Positions 35,209 to 43,738 of a stretch of 64,000 bases of DNA are shown here, piece after piece. Every line of letters starts with the position of its first letter. The stretch's first letter is position 1. The stretch comes from Sphingorhabdus sp. EL138 (lineage in GTDB: Bacteria; Pseudomonadota; Alphaproteobacteria; Sphingomonadales; Sphingomonadaceae): assembly GCF_945890115.1 (NCBI RefSeq), contig NZ_CAMDCK010000002.1:1-64000 (forward strand), read 5' to 3'. The translations under genes were made by a program, and so were the position numbers. The notes beneath the pieces were generated by a model that ran no database searches, had not been told where the DNA came from, and worked only from the letters and a program-made list of their open reading frames with translations.

Positions 35209-36170
35209 ATAAGCGCGCCTTAACATCGCTCCTCCTGCTCCTCACGGTTGCGGCGTTCCTGCTGTCGCTCATGGCCGGAAAGGTTTGGATTTGGCCGAGT
35301 TCGTGGGCGGCGGACAATGCCGATGGCTGGATTTTCTTGGAACTGCGCTTGCCCCGCGCGCTACTTGGCCTTTGCATTGGCGCAGTGCTCGGGCTTTCGG
35401 GCGCAGTCATGCAGGGCTATCTGCGTAATCCTTTAGCTGACCCAACCGTGCTGGGCGTTTCGGCGAGCGCAGCGCTGGGCGGCGTCGGTGCGATTTACCT
35501 TGGGCTCAACATGCTGCCCTTCGGCCTGTTCGCCTGCGCGATGCTGGGCGCTGGTGCGAGCATATTGTTGTTGCTCGCCATTTCACGTGGCGGCGGTCCC
35601 ATGGGCTTCATCCTTGGCGGCATGGTGCTGTCGACTTTGGCGGGCGCGCTGACCGCCTTTGTCATCAGCATCGCGCCAAACCCGTTCGCCGCCAGTGAAA
35701 TTATCAATTGGCTGATGGGCGCGCTGACCGACCGGTTGATGGCCGATGTCTGGACCGCTTTGCCGTTCATGGCGCTGGGCGTCGCTTTATTGCTTTCTAC
35801 GGGCCGCGCACTGGATGCGCTGACCTTGGGCGAAAATGGCGCAAAAAGCCTTGGCGTCAACCTGTTCCGGCTGCAGTGGATCATTGTGCTGGGCGTTGGT
35901 CTGGCTGTGGGCGCATCGGTCGCGGTGTCAGGTGTGGTCGGCTTTGTCGGGTTGATCGTCCCGCATCTTATCCGTGCCATTTATGGCGAGCAGCCATCGA
36001 AAATATTGCTGCCGTCGGCCTTGGGCGGCGCGATCCTTACGCTGACCGCCGATAGCCTTGTCCGGTTGGTTCCCGGCCCCAGCGAAGTGCGGCTGGGCAT
36101 TGCGATGGCCGTGCTTGGTGCGCCGTTTTTCCTTCTGCTGCTTCTGCGCTATCGCAAGGGTGCCGCATGA
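35205..36170 (+). CDS. btuC: Cobalamin ABC transporter permease BtuC-like (FecCD family)
   Basis: Membrane protein of 321 residues with about ten hydrophobic segments. FecCD-family signatures are present: LELRLPRALLGLCIGAVLGL with SGAVMQGYLRNPLADPTVLG, and later GVVGFVGLIVPHLIRAIYG, the coupling region that contacts the ATPase. It forms the inner-membrane channel of the B12 transporter with the ATPase encoded next, overlapping it by 4 bases. Confidence 0.9.
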   Translation: MNKRALTSLLLLLTVAAFLLSLMAGKVWIWPSSWAADNADGWIFLELRLPRALLGLCIGAVLGLSGAVMQGYLRNPLADPTVLGVSASAALGGVGAIYLGLNMLPFGLFACAMLGAGASILLLLAISRGGGPMGFILGGMVLSTLAGALTAFVISIAPNPFAASEIINWLMGALTDRLMADVWTALPFMALGVALLLSTGRALDALTLGENGAKSLGVNLFRLQWIIVLGVGLAVGASVAVSGVVGFVGLIVPHLIRAIYGEQPSKILLPSALGGAILTLTADSLVRLVPGPSEVRLGIAMAVLGAPFFLLLLLRYRKGAA

Positions 36171-36943
36171 CCCTGACCGTCCGCAATCTTGGTTTTGCCC
36201 ATACAGGTCGGCCCACGTTGGAAGGGATTGACGCGACATTTGAAAGCGGAAAGCTCACCGTCATTCTTGGCCCCAATGGCGCGGGAAAATCTACTTTGCT
36301 GGCATGCCTTGCTGGCCTTTTGGAACCGCAAACCGGCACCGCCAGCCTGCATGACACAGACATCACCCGCATGCCCCCGACTGACCGCGCTCGGCACATC
36401 GGGCTGTTGCCGCAAGGCGCAGAAACGCATTGGGCGATCTCGTCAAAGGCTTTGGTTGCACTTGGCCGCATTCCCCATATGCGCGGTGCAGGGACATCCG
36501 CAGACGACCGCAGGGCCATAGCTGCGGCGATGTCGGCGACCGCCACCGAAGATTTCGCTGATCGTCCGGTGACACAGCTATCCGGCGGCGAACGTGCCCG
36601 TGTTCTGCTGGCGCGGGTGCTGGCGGGGGAACCTTCATGGATATTGGCGGATGAACCTCTGGCCAATCTCGACCCCGGGTTCCAACTCGATATTTTAAAC
36701 TTGCTGCAACAACAGGCCAAAGCCGGAAAAGGGGTTGTCGCGGTGTTGCACGACTTGCACCATGCAGTGCGTTTTGCCGACCATATAGTGTTGCTGCACA
36801 AAGGCCGGCTATTCACGCAAGGCAGCGTCGAAGATGTCATCACCGCCGCCAACCTCGCGCATGTTTACGGGATTGACGCGAATCTTTTCAAGGACGAGGA
36901 AGGGGCCGTCCAGTTGTTCATCAAAGGCAAGGTCAGATCATGA
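36167..36943 (+). CDS. btuD: Cobalamin ABC transporter ATPase BtuD-like
   Basis: ABC ATPase of 258 residues. Walker A is GPNGAGKS (35-42), the signature LSGGE is at 138-142, Walker B ILADEP is at 159-164, the D-loop follows and the switch His is in AVLHDLHHAV. Sequence and order match FecE/BtuD-type importers. It energises import through the permease encoded upstream, and the gene overlaps its neighbours by 4 bases on both sides. Confidence 0.9.
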   Translation: MTLTVRNLGFAHTGRPTLEGIDATFESGKLTVILGPNGAGKSTLLACLAGLLEPQTGTASLHDTDITRMPPTDRARHIGLLPQGAETHWAISSKALVALGRIPHMRGAGTSADDRRAIAAAMSATATEDFADRPVTQLSGGERARVLLARVLAGEPSWILADEPLANLDPGFQLDILNLLQQQAKAGKGVVAVLHDLHHAVRFADHIVLLHKGRLFTQGSVEDVITAANLAHVYGIDANLFKDEEGAVQLFIKGKVRS

Positions 36944-38097
36944 AATATGCCCTCCCGATTATCGCTCTCTTGCTCTCTGGCTGCGCCATGAGCGTTACGT
37001 CGACGTCCAACATGGCCGCAGTTACCCCGCAAAGCGCGCAGGAGGCGCTTCGGCCTTATTACGCGACCCTAGACGTAAAGTTGCCCAAGGCCGCTTCTAA
37101 CCCCGCTCTAGCGGCGGATACGGTCATCACGCGTTTCGCCTTTGGGAGTTGTCAGAACGAAAATCGCGACATGAAATTCTGGGACGTCATCGCCGCGCAG
37201 AACCCGCAGGCTTTCCTGCTGATTGGTGACAATGTCTATGGCGACACAAGGCCCACCAATGGCGCGGATATCCCGACGCTGGCGGCAAGCTATAAAAAGC
37301 TGAATAGCCGCGTGGAATTTGACCGCTTCCGCCGCAGCGTGCCGATGATGACCGCATGGGACGATCATGATTATGGCGCCAACGACGCAGGCGGCGCTTT
37401 TGCGTTTAAGGAATGGGCGGAGAAAGCCTATGAAACTTATTGGGGATCCTCAGACGAGGTAAAGTCCCGTCCGGGCGTGTATGAAAGCCGCATAGTCGGG
37501 CCAGAGGGCAAGCGCGTGCAGTTCATCATGCTCGATGGCCGCTTTTTCCGTTCTGACCTTGCGACTATGCCCTATCGCGACCCCGGCCCGACGCTGGGTT
37601 GGTACATTCCCAATATGGACCCCAAAGCGACGATATTGGGCCAAGCGCAATGGGAATGGTTGGCGCAGCAACTCGAAAAACCAGCCGAACTGCGCTTCAT
37701 CATTTCATCAACGCAGGTGATTACCGACGCACATAATTTCGAAGGCTGGTCCAATTTTCCCAAGGAACGCGAACGCCTATATGCGTTGCTCGGTCAAAAG
37801 GGCGTGAACAACGCCATTTTCCTGACCGGTGACCGACATAGCGGCGGTTTCTATAAGACCAATGCACCGGGCCTTTCCAAGCCCTTATGGGATTTCACAT
37901 CCAGCTCGCTCAATTTCGCCTTTGGCAAAGGCGATGGCAGCGAGCGTGAACCCGACCCACGCCGGACTGGCGGGTTCTGGGGCATTCCCAACTTTGGTCA
38001 GATCGACATTGATTGGGCGGCAAAGAAGGTGACAATGACGCTACGCAAAGATGATGGCAGCATCATCGAAACGCAGATGGCTAACGCGATTGATTGA
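36940..38097 (+). CDS. PhoD-like phosphatase lipoprotein in the B12 operon
   Basis: The 385-residue product has a lipoprotein signal (ALLLSGC, C14). The metallophosphatase core follows: FAFGSCQNENRD, LLIGDNVYGD, MMTAWDDHDYGANDAGG, ISSTQVITD and FLTGDRHSGG, which match the metal-ligand blocks of the PhoD family in a compact form. It starts inside the btuD stop (ATGA overlap), so it is translated with the B12 transporter and should be under the same riboswitch. A phosphatase could dephosphorylate a corrinoid or nucleotide-loop precursor outside the cell membrane; this is inference. Its 3' end overlaps the convergent PH-domain gene by 17 bases. Confidence 0.82.
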   Translation: MKYALPIIALLLSGCAMSVTSTSNMAAVTPQSAQEALRPYYATLDVKLPKAASNPALAADTVITRFAFGSCQNENRDMKFWDVIAAQNPQAFLLIGDNVYGDTRPTNGADIPTLAASYKKLNSRVEFDRFRRSVPMMTAWDDHDYGANDAGGAFAFKEWAEKAYETYWGSSDEVKSRPGVYESRIVGPEGKRVQFIMLDGRFFRSDLATMPYRDPGPTLGWYIPNMDPKATILGQAQWEWLAQQLEKPAELRFIISSTQVITDAHNFEGWSNFPKERERLYALLGQKGVNNAIFLTGDRHSGGFYKTNAPGLSKPLWDFTSSSLNFAFGKGDGSEREPDPRRTGGFWGIPNFGQIDIDWAAKKVTMTLRKDDGSIIETQMANAID

Positions 38098-39622
38098 TCG
38101 CTGAATAATCGACGGCTGCGACCTTTTCCATAACCGCTGTGCGAATGGCCTGCGCCGTCGCCAGCGGCAGGGCCACCATTTCCAGCGAGCCGCCTGCGAT
38201 CCCGAATTTGAGCGAGGCCAGCCCGTAGCGCCGCGCCAATGGCCCTTGCGCAATCTCCACGCTTTGCACCTTCACTTGTGGTGCAAGCGTCAATTGCTGC
38301 TGCCACCAGCCGCGCCGAAGGTATAATTGCTGATCATCTAAGCCGAAGCGGTATTTGCGCCAGTCACACCAAAACAGCAATGCGGCAGGGACCAACAACA
38401 GCAATAGCAACAATGTCGGCGCAAGGGGCGTTTCTGCAAATAGCACCAATGCCGCCATCGCAACCAATAAGGGCGGCACAAGCAGGACCAGCTGGATTAT
38501 CCAGTGCAAAGCTACGCCTGTGCGTAGCCGTTCGTCGCCATCCGGTGCATCAATGCCCGCAGCCTGCGATATGCGCCACAGCTCATCCAATGTGGCTAAT
38601 GGCGCGGCGACATAATTGCTTTCTTCCTTGCTATCCTGCGCTAGGCTGACGAATTTCAGGCTGTGCCAGCCGCCCCGTTTGCGGAACGGACCCGTTTGCA
38701 CGACGGCGGCCTGCACCCGGTGCGTAGGCATGACAACATCGGTAAGGGTGAACAGCCCGCGCTGCCGCCGAAACCCCTTTGCCGTCTGGGTTAAGCGAAA
38801 CCCGTGTTCGCGCAAATATGTCCGCACAACACCGGTGGCCAAGCCAATGAAAATCAGGCTGCTGAACGCACCAAAGGCCAAGATCAATTGCGCTGCTATG
38901 CCGACGCCATTGATCGCGTTGACGTTCACGCCGCTTTCTTGCGCCAAGCCCACCCAGCGTTTGAGATCCCAATAATCAAATGGCAACAGAAAATCAAACT
39001 GTTGGGCAAGCCCGCCAAGAACCGCAAATATGATGAGGGAAAAGGAATAGAGGCCAAGGATGAAAACGCGTTTGCCATCCATCGCGAAGATCGTTTCTGC
39101 ATCTTCGGGCTCGACGGTCTGTGGAACATCTTGCGCCACCGTTACGCCAGCCTTGCGCGCGCGGATCAACGCGCGCAACCGGTTCGCTTCCTCCAAAGTG
39201 ACGAAGCGCAACGTCGCATCATCCCCATCGCCGCCGCCCGTTTCAAACTTGACCTCGCTGAGGCCCATGATGCGCGCCAGCAGCTTTTGTTCAATGCTCA
39301 CATCCTGAATGCGGTCATAAGGAATGGAGCGGGCAGTGCGGTTCAACACGCCTTTTTCAATGCGGACATCATCTGCCCCCACATGATAGCGAAAACGCAG
39401 CCATATGAGCCAGCGGAAGAAAAAGCTTAAAACCAGCACTGCTGCAATCATGATGGGGATGAGCGCAGGATTATCTGCTTTCCGCGCGCCAAAAACCGCA
39501 GCAAGCAAAGGGAATAGCAGTTGCGGCAGGCCCGAAATAAAACCCACGAACAGGCCGCTTATATGCAAACGCGCGCCGTCCTGCCCTGTCCCGTCCCTAG
39601 GGTCGTCCGTGGCTTGGTTCAC
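38081..39622 (-). CDS. Bacterial PH-domain membrane protein (YdbT-like)
   Basis: The 513-residue product has several hydrophobic pairs (about 22-75, 190-260 and 370-410), each followed by a bacterial PH (DUF304) domain. The repeated signature is visible: GVLNRTARSIPYDRIQDVSIEQ, GFRRQRGLFTLTDVVMPTHRVQ and QLTLAPQVKVQSVEIAQGPLARRYG. This is the YdbT arrangement with three PH domains. It overlaps the YdbS-like gene by 4 bases, the usual pair. It is an inner-membrane protein, and its role is poorly known. Confidence 0.85.
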   Translation of the reverse strand: MNQATDDPRDGTGQDGARLHISGLFVGFISGLPQLLFPLLAAVFGARKADNPALIPIMIAAVLVLSFFFRWLIWLRFRYHVGADDVRIEKGVLNRTARSIPYDRIQDVSIEQKLLARIMGLSEVKFETGGGDGDDATLRFVTLEEANRLRALIRARKAGVTVAQDVPQTVEPEDAETIFAMDGKRVFILGLYSFSLIIFAVLGGLAQQFDFLLPFDYWDLKRWVGLAQESGVNVNAINGVGIAAQLILAFGAFSSLIFIGLATGVVRTYLREHGFRLTQTAKGFRRQRGLFTLTDVVMPTHRVQAAVVQTGPFRKRGGWHSLKFVSLAQDSKEESNYVAAPLATLDELWRISQAAGIDAPDGDERLRTGVALHWIIQLVLLVPPLLVAMAALVLFAETPLAPTLLLLLLLVPAALLFWCDWRKYRFGLDDQQLYLRRGWWQQQLTLAPQVKVQSVEIAQGPLARRYGLASLKFGIAGGSLEMVALPLATAQAIRTAVMEKVAAVDYSAINQSR

Positions 39623-40092
39623 AATATATCTTGCCGAATGGCGGCGCGAATGGCCTCCCGCATTGCCAGAGCGTCGGCATGCGCCAAGCCCGGCAGCGCC
39701 ACGGTGCTGTTGTGATTACCCGCCGTGTGCACCGTCAGCTTGGCAAGGCCATAGCGTCGGTCAATTGGCCCTTGGTCCACATCAATATGCTGGATCCGTC
39801 CAAAGGGAACAATCGTGTCGCTGTAGAACATATATCCACGCACAACGCGCAGCCGGTCCGTTCCCATATCATAGCCCCAATGCCGATATTTGCGGGCTGG
39901 CAATGTGTATGCGCCAAACGCATAGACCAAAAGCATGGGGACAAGGAAGGTGCCGGAGGGAAGCAACTGTGCAAACTCCAACACCCCTGCCCCAACAACA
40001 AATGGCAGCAAGCCAAAAGCGGTGGCGATCCGGCTTGTCGTTATGAATGCAGGGTCAAGTGGCGTCAGTTCCGGCGGGGCATCATCGGTCAT
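39619..40092 (-). CDS. Bacterial PH-domain membrane protein (YdbS-like)
   Basis: The longest frame reads through the palindromic repeat at 40191-40284 and gives an implausible Pro/Gly/Arg-rich N-terminus. The ATG at 40092 gives 157 residues of normal length. Two hydrophobic helices (about 22-64) precede a PH domain with DRLRVVRGYMFYSDTIVPF, RIQHIDVDQGPIDRRYG and LTVHTAGNHN. It pairs with the three-domain protein downstream. Function uncertain. Confidence 0.8.
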   Translation of the reverse strand: MTDDAPPELTPLDPAFITTSRIATAFGLLPFVVGAGVLEFAQLLPSGTFLVPMLLVYAFGAYTLPARKYRHWGYDMGTDRLRVVRGYMFYSDTIVPFGRIQHIDVDQGPIDRRYGLAKLTVHTAGNHNSTVALPGLAHADALAMREAIRAAIRQDIL

Positions 40093-40190
40093 GTCGCTGA
40101 TATGCGCACACTGTGTTGTGTTGGCAAGACGGTTTATCTGTCCTTCACCTCGGCAGGCGGCATCTAGCGGACCCGTGAGACAAAATGCTT

Positions 40191-40284
40191 CTCCCCTCCC
40201 GCCTGCGGGAGGGGTCGGGGGAGGGTAAAGGACGAAGCTCGCTGCGCTCGCCCCTCCGCTAGCCCCTCCCGCAGGCGGGAGGGG
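40191..40284. repeat. Double GC-rich palindromic repeat
   Basis: Two nearly identical 22-base palindromes, CCCCTCCCGCCTGCGGGAGGGG (stem arms at 40193-40214) and its CAGG-centred form at 40263-40284, flank a 48-base segment. The unit sits between the YdbS-like start and the nitronate monooxygenase gene. It resembles REP/BIME-like elements and may act as a terminator-like or mRNA-stabilising structure. Confidence 0.7.
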
Positions 40285-40357
40285 AACTTCACGACCAATT
40301 TTTCGAGACAACACTATAAATCCTCCCCATCGCTCGTCGATGGGGAGGATATTTTCG

Positions 40358-41356
40358 TTACCGCGCCAGTGCGGCGTTGGCCTCATCCACCAGCTTCGCG
40401 ATGATATCGACGACAGGCCGCTCCACATGGACCATGCCCACCGACTGTCCAGCCATGACCGAGCCATATTCGACATCGCCGTCAATCACCGCGCGGCGCA
40501 GTGCCCCTGCCCAATATTTTTCGATCTCAAGCTGCGCCGTTTCCATATCAATTTCGCCGCGATCAAGCATGGCCGCGACTTCGACCTGTTTCTTGGTAAA
40601 CTCTTCGGTGCCTTTGTTCTTCAACGCCCGTACGGGAATGACGGGCAAGCGCGGGTCAATTTGTACGCTGGCGATCGCATCGCGGGCATTGGCGCGCAGG
40701 AACGCGGCCTTAAAATTGGGGTGCGCGATGCTTTCATGCGCGCACACAAAGCGCGTGCCCAATTGAACACCCGCTGCGCCCATTTCCAGATAGCTTGCAA
40801 TCGCGCCGCCACGGGCAATACCGCCCGCGACGAAAATCGGCAATTGTTCGCCAAGCTCGGGCAAGATTTCCTGCGCCAATACGGATGTTGACACGGGCCC
40901 AATATGCCCACCCGCCTCACTGCCTTCAATCACCAGCGCATCGACGCCGGAGCGCGCGAATTTCTTCGCCAGCGTGAGCGCGGGCGCAAAGCAAATAACC
41001 TTCGCGCCAAAATCCTTAATCGCCTCAATACTGCCCTTGGGCGGCAGCCCCCCCGCGAGCACGACATGGCTCACCTGATGGCGCGCGCATATCGCAATCA
41101 AGTCCATAATCTGGGGATGCATAGTGATCAGGTTTACGCCGAACGGCTTGGATGTAAGCGCCTTTGTCGCGGCAATTTCGGTATCCAACAATTCCGGCGT
41201 CATCGCGCCACAGGCAATCACGCCAAAGCCACCCGCATTGGAGATGGCCGACACAAGATTGCGCTCCGACACCCAAGACATCGCCCCGCACATAATCGCG
41301 ACGTCGCAGCCCAGAAAGTCGGTGCCGCGTTGCATGAGATGTTGGAGTTTAGTCAT
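40358..41356 (-). CDS. Nitronate monooxygenase-family flavoprotein
   Basis: The ATG at 41356 is preferred over 41374 because it gives the family start TKLQHLMQRGTDFLGCDVAI. The 332-residue TIM barrel has SNAGGFGVIACGAM, HVVLAGGLP, EGSEAGGHIG and PIFVAGGIARGG, the FMN-binding Gly-rich loops of the nitronate monooxygenase/FabK superfamily. The active-site His in GSEAGGHIG is present. Substrate unknown; some relatives are NADH:quinone reductases or 2-nitropropane dioxygenases. It is a single gene between two repeat elements. Confidence 0.82.
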   Translation of the reverse strand: MTKLQHLMQRGTDFLGCDVAIMCGAMSWVSERNLVSAISNAGGFGVIACGAMTPELLDTEIAATKALTSKPFGVNLITMHPQIMDLIAICARHQVSHVVLAGGLPPKGSIEAIKDFGAKVICFAPALTLAKKFARSGVDALVIEGSEAGGHIGPVSTSVLAQEILPELGEQLPIFVAGGIARGGAIASYLEMGAAGVQLGTRFVCAHESIAHPNFKAAFLRANARDAIASVQIDPRLPVIPVRALKNKGTEEFTKKQVEVAAMLDRGEIDMETAQLEIEKYWAGALRRAVIDGDVEYGSVMAGQSVGMVHVERPVVDIIAKLVDEANAALAR

Positions 41357-41380
41357 ATCGAGCCTTTTATACATAGATCG

Positions 41381-41465
41381 TCATTGCCGCGAAGGCGGCA
41401 ATCCAACTCCTGTCCTATATTATGGAAGCGTCGGGGTTGGGCCCCCGCCTGCGCGGGGGTGACGA
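41381..41465. repeat. Palindromic intergenic repeat with two hairpins
   Basis: TTGCCGC-GAAG-GCGGCAA (41384-41401) and CCCCCGC-CTGC-GCGGGGG (41442-41459) are two perfect hairpins, bracketed by CGTCAT and GGTGACG. This is a repeat type common in alphaproteobacterial intergenic regions. It lies between lysC and the nitronate monooxygenase gene on the minus strand and may act as a transcription barrier or mRNA-processing signal. Confidence 0.65.
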
Positions 41466-41479
41466 CGACGTGTTGAGGC

Positions 41480-42736
41480 TCACTCCGCGTCCAAGCCATA
41501 AGCGGTATGCAGCACGCGGACGGCAAGCTCAGTTTCATCCTCATCAATCAGCACCGAGACTTTGATTTCGGACGTTGAAATCGCCTGAATGTTGATTTTG
41601 CGGTCGGCAAGGCTGCTAAACATCGTTGCGGCAACGCCGGCATGGCTTTTCATACCCACGCCCACCACCGAGATTTTCGCGACCTTAGTGTCCGGAATAA
41701 GCCGGTTATAGCCAATGGCATCGCGGCGGTTTTCCAAAATGTCGGTACAGCGCGCAAGGTCGGTTTGCGGGCAGGTGAAGGTCACGTCGGTTTCCCCCTT
41801 ATCACGGCCAATATTTTGAATGATCATATCAACGTTAATGTTGGCATCTGCCAAGGGCGTGAAGATATTGGCCACTGCGCCCGGACGGTCGGGGACGCGG
41901 GTGAGCGTTATTTTCGCTTCATTTTTGTCATGCGCGATGCCGGTAATCAGTTGGCGTTCCACTTGGCTATTCTCCAATTCTGCGTCGGTCAGTATCATCG
42001 TGCCGGGGATGCTGTCGGCGTCGGGTGCACTGTCGTCAAGGAAGGAGGACAGCACTTGAACCCGCACGCCTTCCTTCATCGCAAGGCCGACCGAGCGGGT
42101 TTGCAACACTTTTGAACCAACCGAGGCCAGCTCAAGCATTTCTTCGTAGGTGACCGCTTTCAACTTGCGCGCGCGCGCAACAATGCGCGGGTCAGTGGTG
42201 TAGACGCCGTCCACATCAGTATAAATATCGCAGCGGTCAGCCTTTACCGCGGCGGCAATAGCGACGGCCGATGTATCCGACCCGCCACGGCCCAAAGTGG
42301 TGATACGATTATCATCGGTCAGCCCCTGAAACCCCGGAATGACGGCGATAACCCCTGCCTGCATCGACGCCAATAAATCGTCGGTATCAATGCCCCCAAT
42401 ACGCGCCTTGGCATGGGCATTGTCGGTATGGATTGGCATTTGCCATCCCAACCAACTGCGCGCTTCGCAGCCAAGCGCTTGCAAGGTGATAGCCAGCAAA
42501 CCAGCGGTAATCTGTTCACCCGCAGCCACAACCACGTCATATTCGGCCGGATCGTAGAGCGCATTGGCCTCCCGACAGAAATTGACCAACCGATCCGTGT
42601 CACCCGCCATGGCGGACACGACGACAGCCACTTCGTCGCCGCGTTCGGCCTGACGCTTCACCAATTGGGCCACGCGGCGGATGCGTTCGGTGCCGGCCAT
42701 AGACGTGCCGCCAAATTTCATTACTATGCGCGCCAT
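41480..42736 (-). CDS. lysC: Aspartate kinase LysC
   Basis: The ATG at 42736, with GAAGG upstream, gives 418 residues and begins MARIVMKFGGTSMAG, the aspartokinase ATP-binding start. The kinase domain continues with TTLGRGGSDTSAVAIAAA and YTDVDGVYTTDPR. Two ACT domains occupy about 265-418 (VPDRPGAVANIFTPLADANI and VGVGMKSHAGVAATMFSSLA), through which lysine and/or threonine inhibit the enzyme. It catalyses the first step of Lys/Thr/Met and diaminopimelate synthesis. Confidence 0.95.
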   Translation of the reverse strand: MARIVMKFGGTSMAGTERIRRVAQLVKRQAERGDEVAVVVSAMAGDTDRLVNFCREANALYDPAEYDVVVAAGEQITAGLLAITLQALGCEARSWLGWQMPIHTDNAHAKARIGGIDTDDLLASMQAGVIAVIPGFQGLTDDNRITTLGRGGSDTSAVAIAAAVKADRCDIYTDVDGVYTTDPRIVARARKLKAVTYEEMLELASVGSKVLQTRSVGLAMKEGVRVQVLSSFLDDSAPDADSIPGTMILTDAELENSQVERQLITGIAHDKNEAKITLTRVPDRPGAVANIFTPLADANINVDMIIQNIGRDKGETDVTFTCPQTDLARCTDILENRRDAIGYNRLIPDTKVAKISVVGVGMKSHAGVAATMFSSLADRKINIQAISTSEIKVSVLIDEDETELAVRVLHTAYGLDAE

Positions 42737-42790
42737 GAAAACCTTCAATAATTGCTATATTACAATCGCGTGCCCTGATAGGGACAGGAT

Positions 42791-43531
42791 ATGACAAACG
42801 CAAGCTTACCCAAGACAATTAACGCTGCGGAAGCGGCGCATTTTGGTGCTCTCGCCGCTGAATGGTGGGACCCAAAGGGCAGCTCTGCGATGCTGCATAA
42901 GCTAAACCCCGTTCGGTTGCGCTTTATCCGGTCTGCCATCGACGCGCATTTGGGCAGTGATGCGAAGTCGCGACACCCCTTGGCAGGCAAAATGGTGTTG
43001 GATGTTGGGTGCGGCGCCGGCCTTTTGTGCGAACCGCTGGCGCGGCTTGGCGGGAATGTTACGGGCGTTGATGCCGCGCCGGAGAATATCGCGGCGGCAC
43101 AGGCGCATGCCGATTTGTCCGGCCTTGCCATAAACTACCGCGCTGGCGAAATCGCTGCGCAGGGCCTTGGGCAGTTTGACGTGGTGACCTGCATGGAGGT
43201 CATTGAACATGTTATGGACCCAGCGGCATTCATCCACGAATTGGTCCGCCACCTCAGGCCCGATGGGCTATTGCTGCTCTCGACGCCCAACCGGACAGCA
43301 GCGTCGCGCGTATTTCTGGTGGAGGCCGCAGAACGGCTTGGCCAGGTCCCCCGCGGCACGCATGATTGGGACAAGTTCCTGACACCCGAAGAATTGACCG
43401 CTTTGCTTGCAGATGCAGGGCTGGAGGTCGTGGACATGCAGGGCATCGCCTTTTCGCCAATGTCCGGGTTGCATTTGAGTGATAACATGGCGTTGAATTA
43501 TATACTGCGGGCGCGGTTGCGGGGGGGATAA
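42791..43531 (+). CDS. ubiG: Ubiquinone biosynthesis O-methyltransferase UbiG
   Basis: SAM-dependent methyltransferase of 246 residues. It has the UbiG N-terminus (AAEWWDPKGSSAMLHKLNPVR), SAM motif I in VLDVGCGAGLLCEPLARLG, VTGVDAAPENI, and VVTCMEVIEHVMDPAAF followed by LLLLSTPNRT. It performs both O-methylations of ubiquinone synthesis at the membrane. It is divergent from lysC with 54 bases between starts; this lysC-ubiG arrangement is common in alphaproteobacteria. Confidence 0.95.
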   Translation: MTNASLPKTINAAEAAHFGALAAEWWDPKGSSAMLHKLNPVRLRFIRSAIDAHLGSDAKSRHPLAGKMVLDVGCGAGLLCEPLARLGGNVTGVDAAPENIAAAQAHADLSGLAINYRAGEIAAQGLGQFDVVTCMEVIEHVMDPAAFIHELVRHLRPDGLLLLSTPNRTAASRVFLVEAAERLGQVPRGTHDWDKFLTPEELTALLADAGLEVVDMQGIAFSPMSGLHLSDNMALNYILRARLRGG

Positions 43532-43572
43532 CGGGCTTCTCCTCAGAACGCCCTTTTCCGTCTCACTCCGCC

Positions 43573-43709
43573 GTCACCCTGAACTCCCTACTTGGTCACC
43601 CTGAACTCCCTACTTCGTCACCCTGAACTTGTTTCAGGGTCTATTCATCAGCTGCAACCGCCGGTCATTTAGCACGATGGACCCTGAAACAAGTTCAGGG
43701 TGACGAGGC
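43573..43709. repeat. CCCTGAACTTG repeat family, copy 2, with tandem units
   Basis: GTCACCCTGAACT recurs at 43573, 43595 and 43617 with an exact 22-base period. The third unit continues as TTGTTTCAGGGT. The right end (43681-43704), ACCCTGAAACAAGTTCAGGG plus TGACG, is the inverse of the left. The element fills the gap between ubiG and dnaB. Confidence 0.75.
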
Positions 43710-43738
43710 TTTAAATGAACCTTCGTTCCTAACGCGCC

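Noticed and set aside
43573-43640. Possible CRISPR-like array (three units with a 22-base period)
   Set aside because: The units are contiguous with no variable spacers, no cas genes are present, and the sequence belongs to the dispersed palindromic repeat family.
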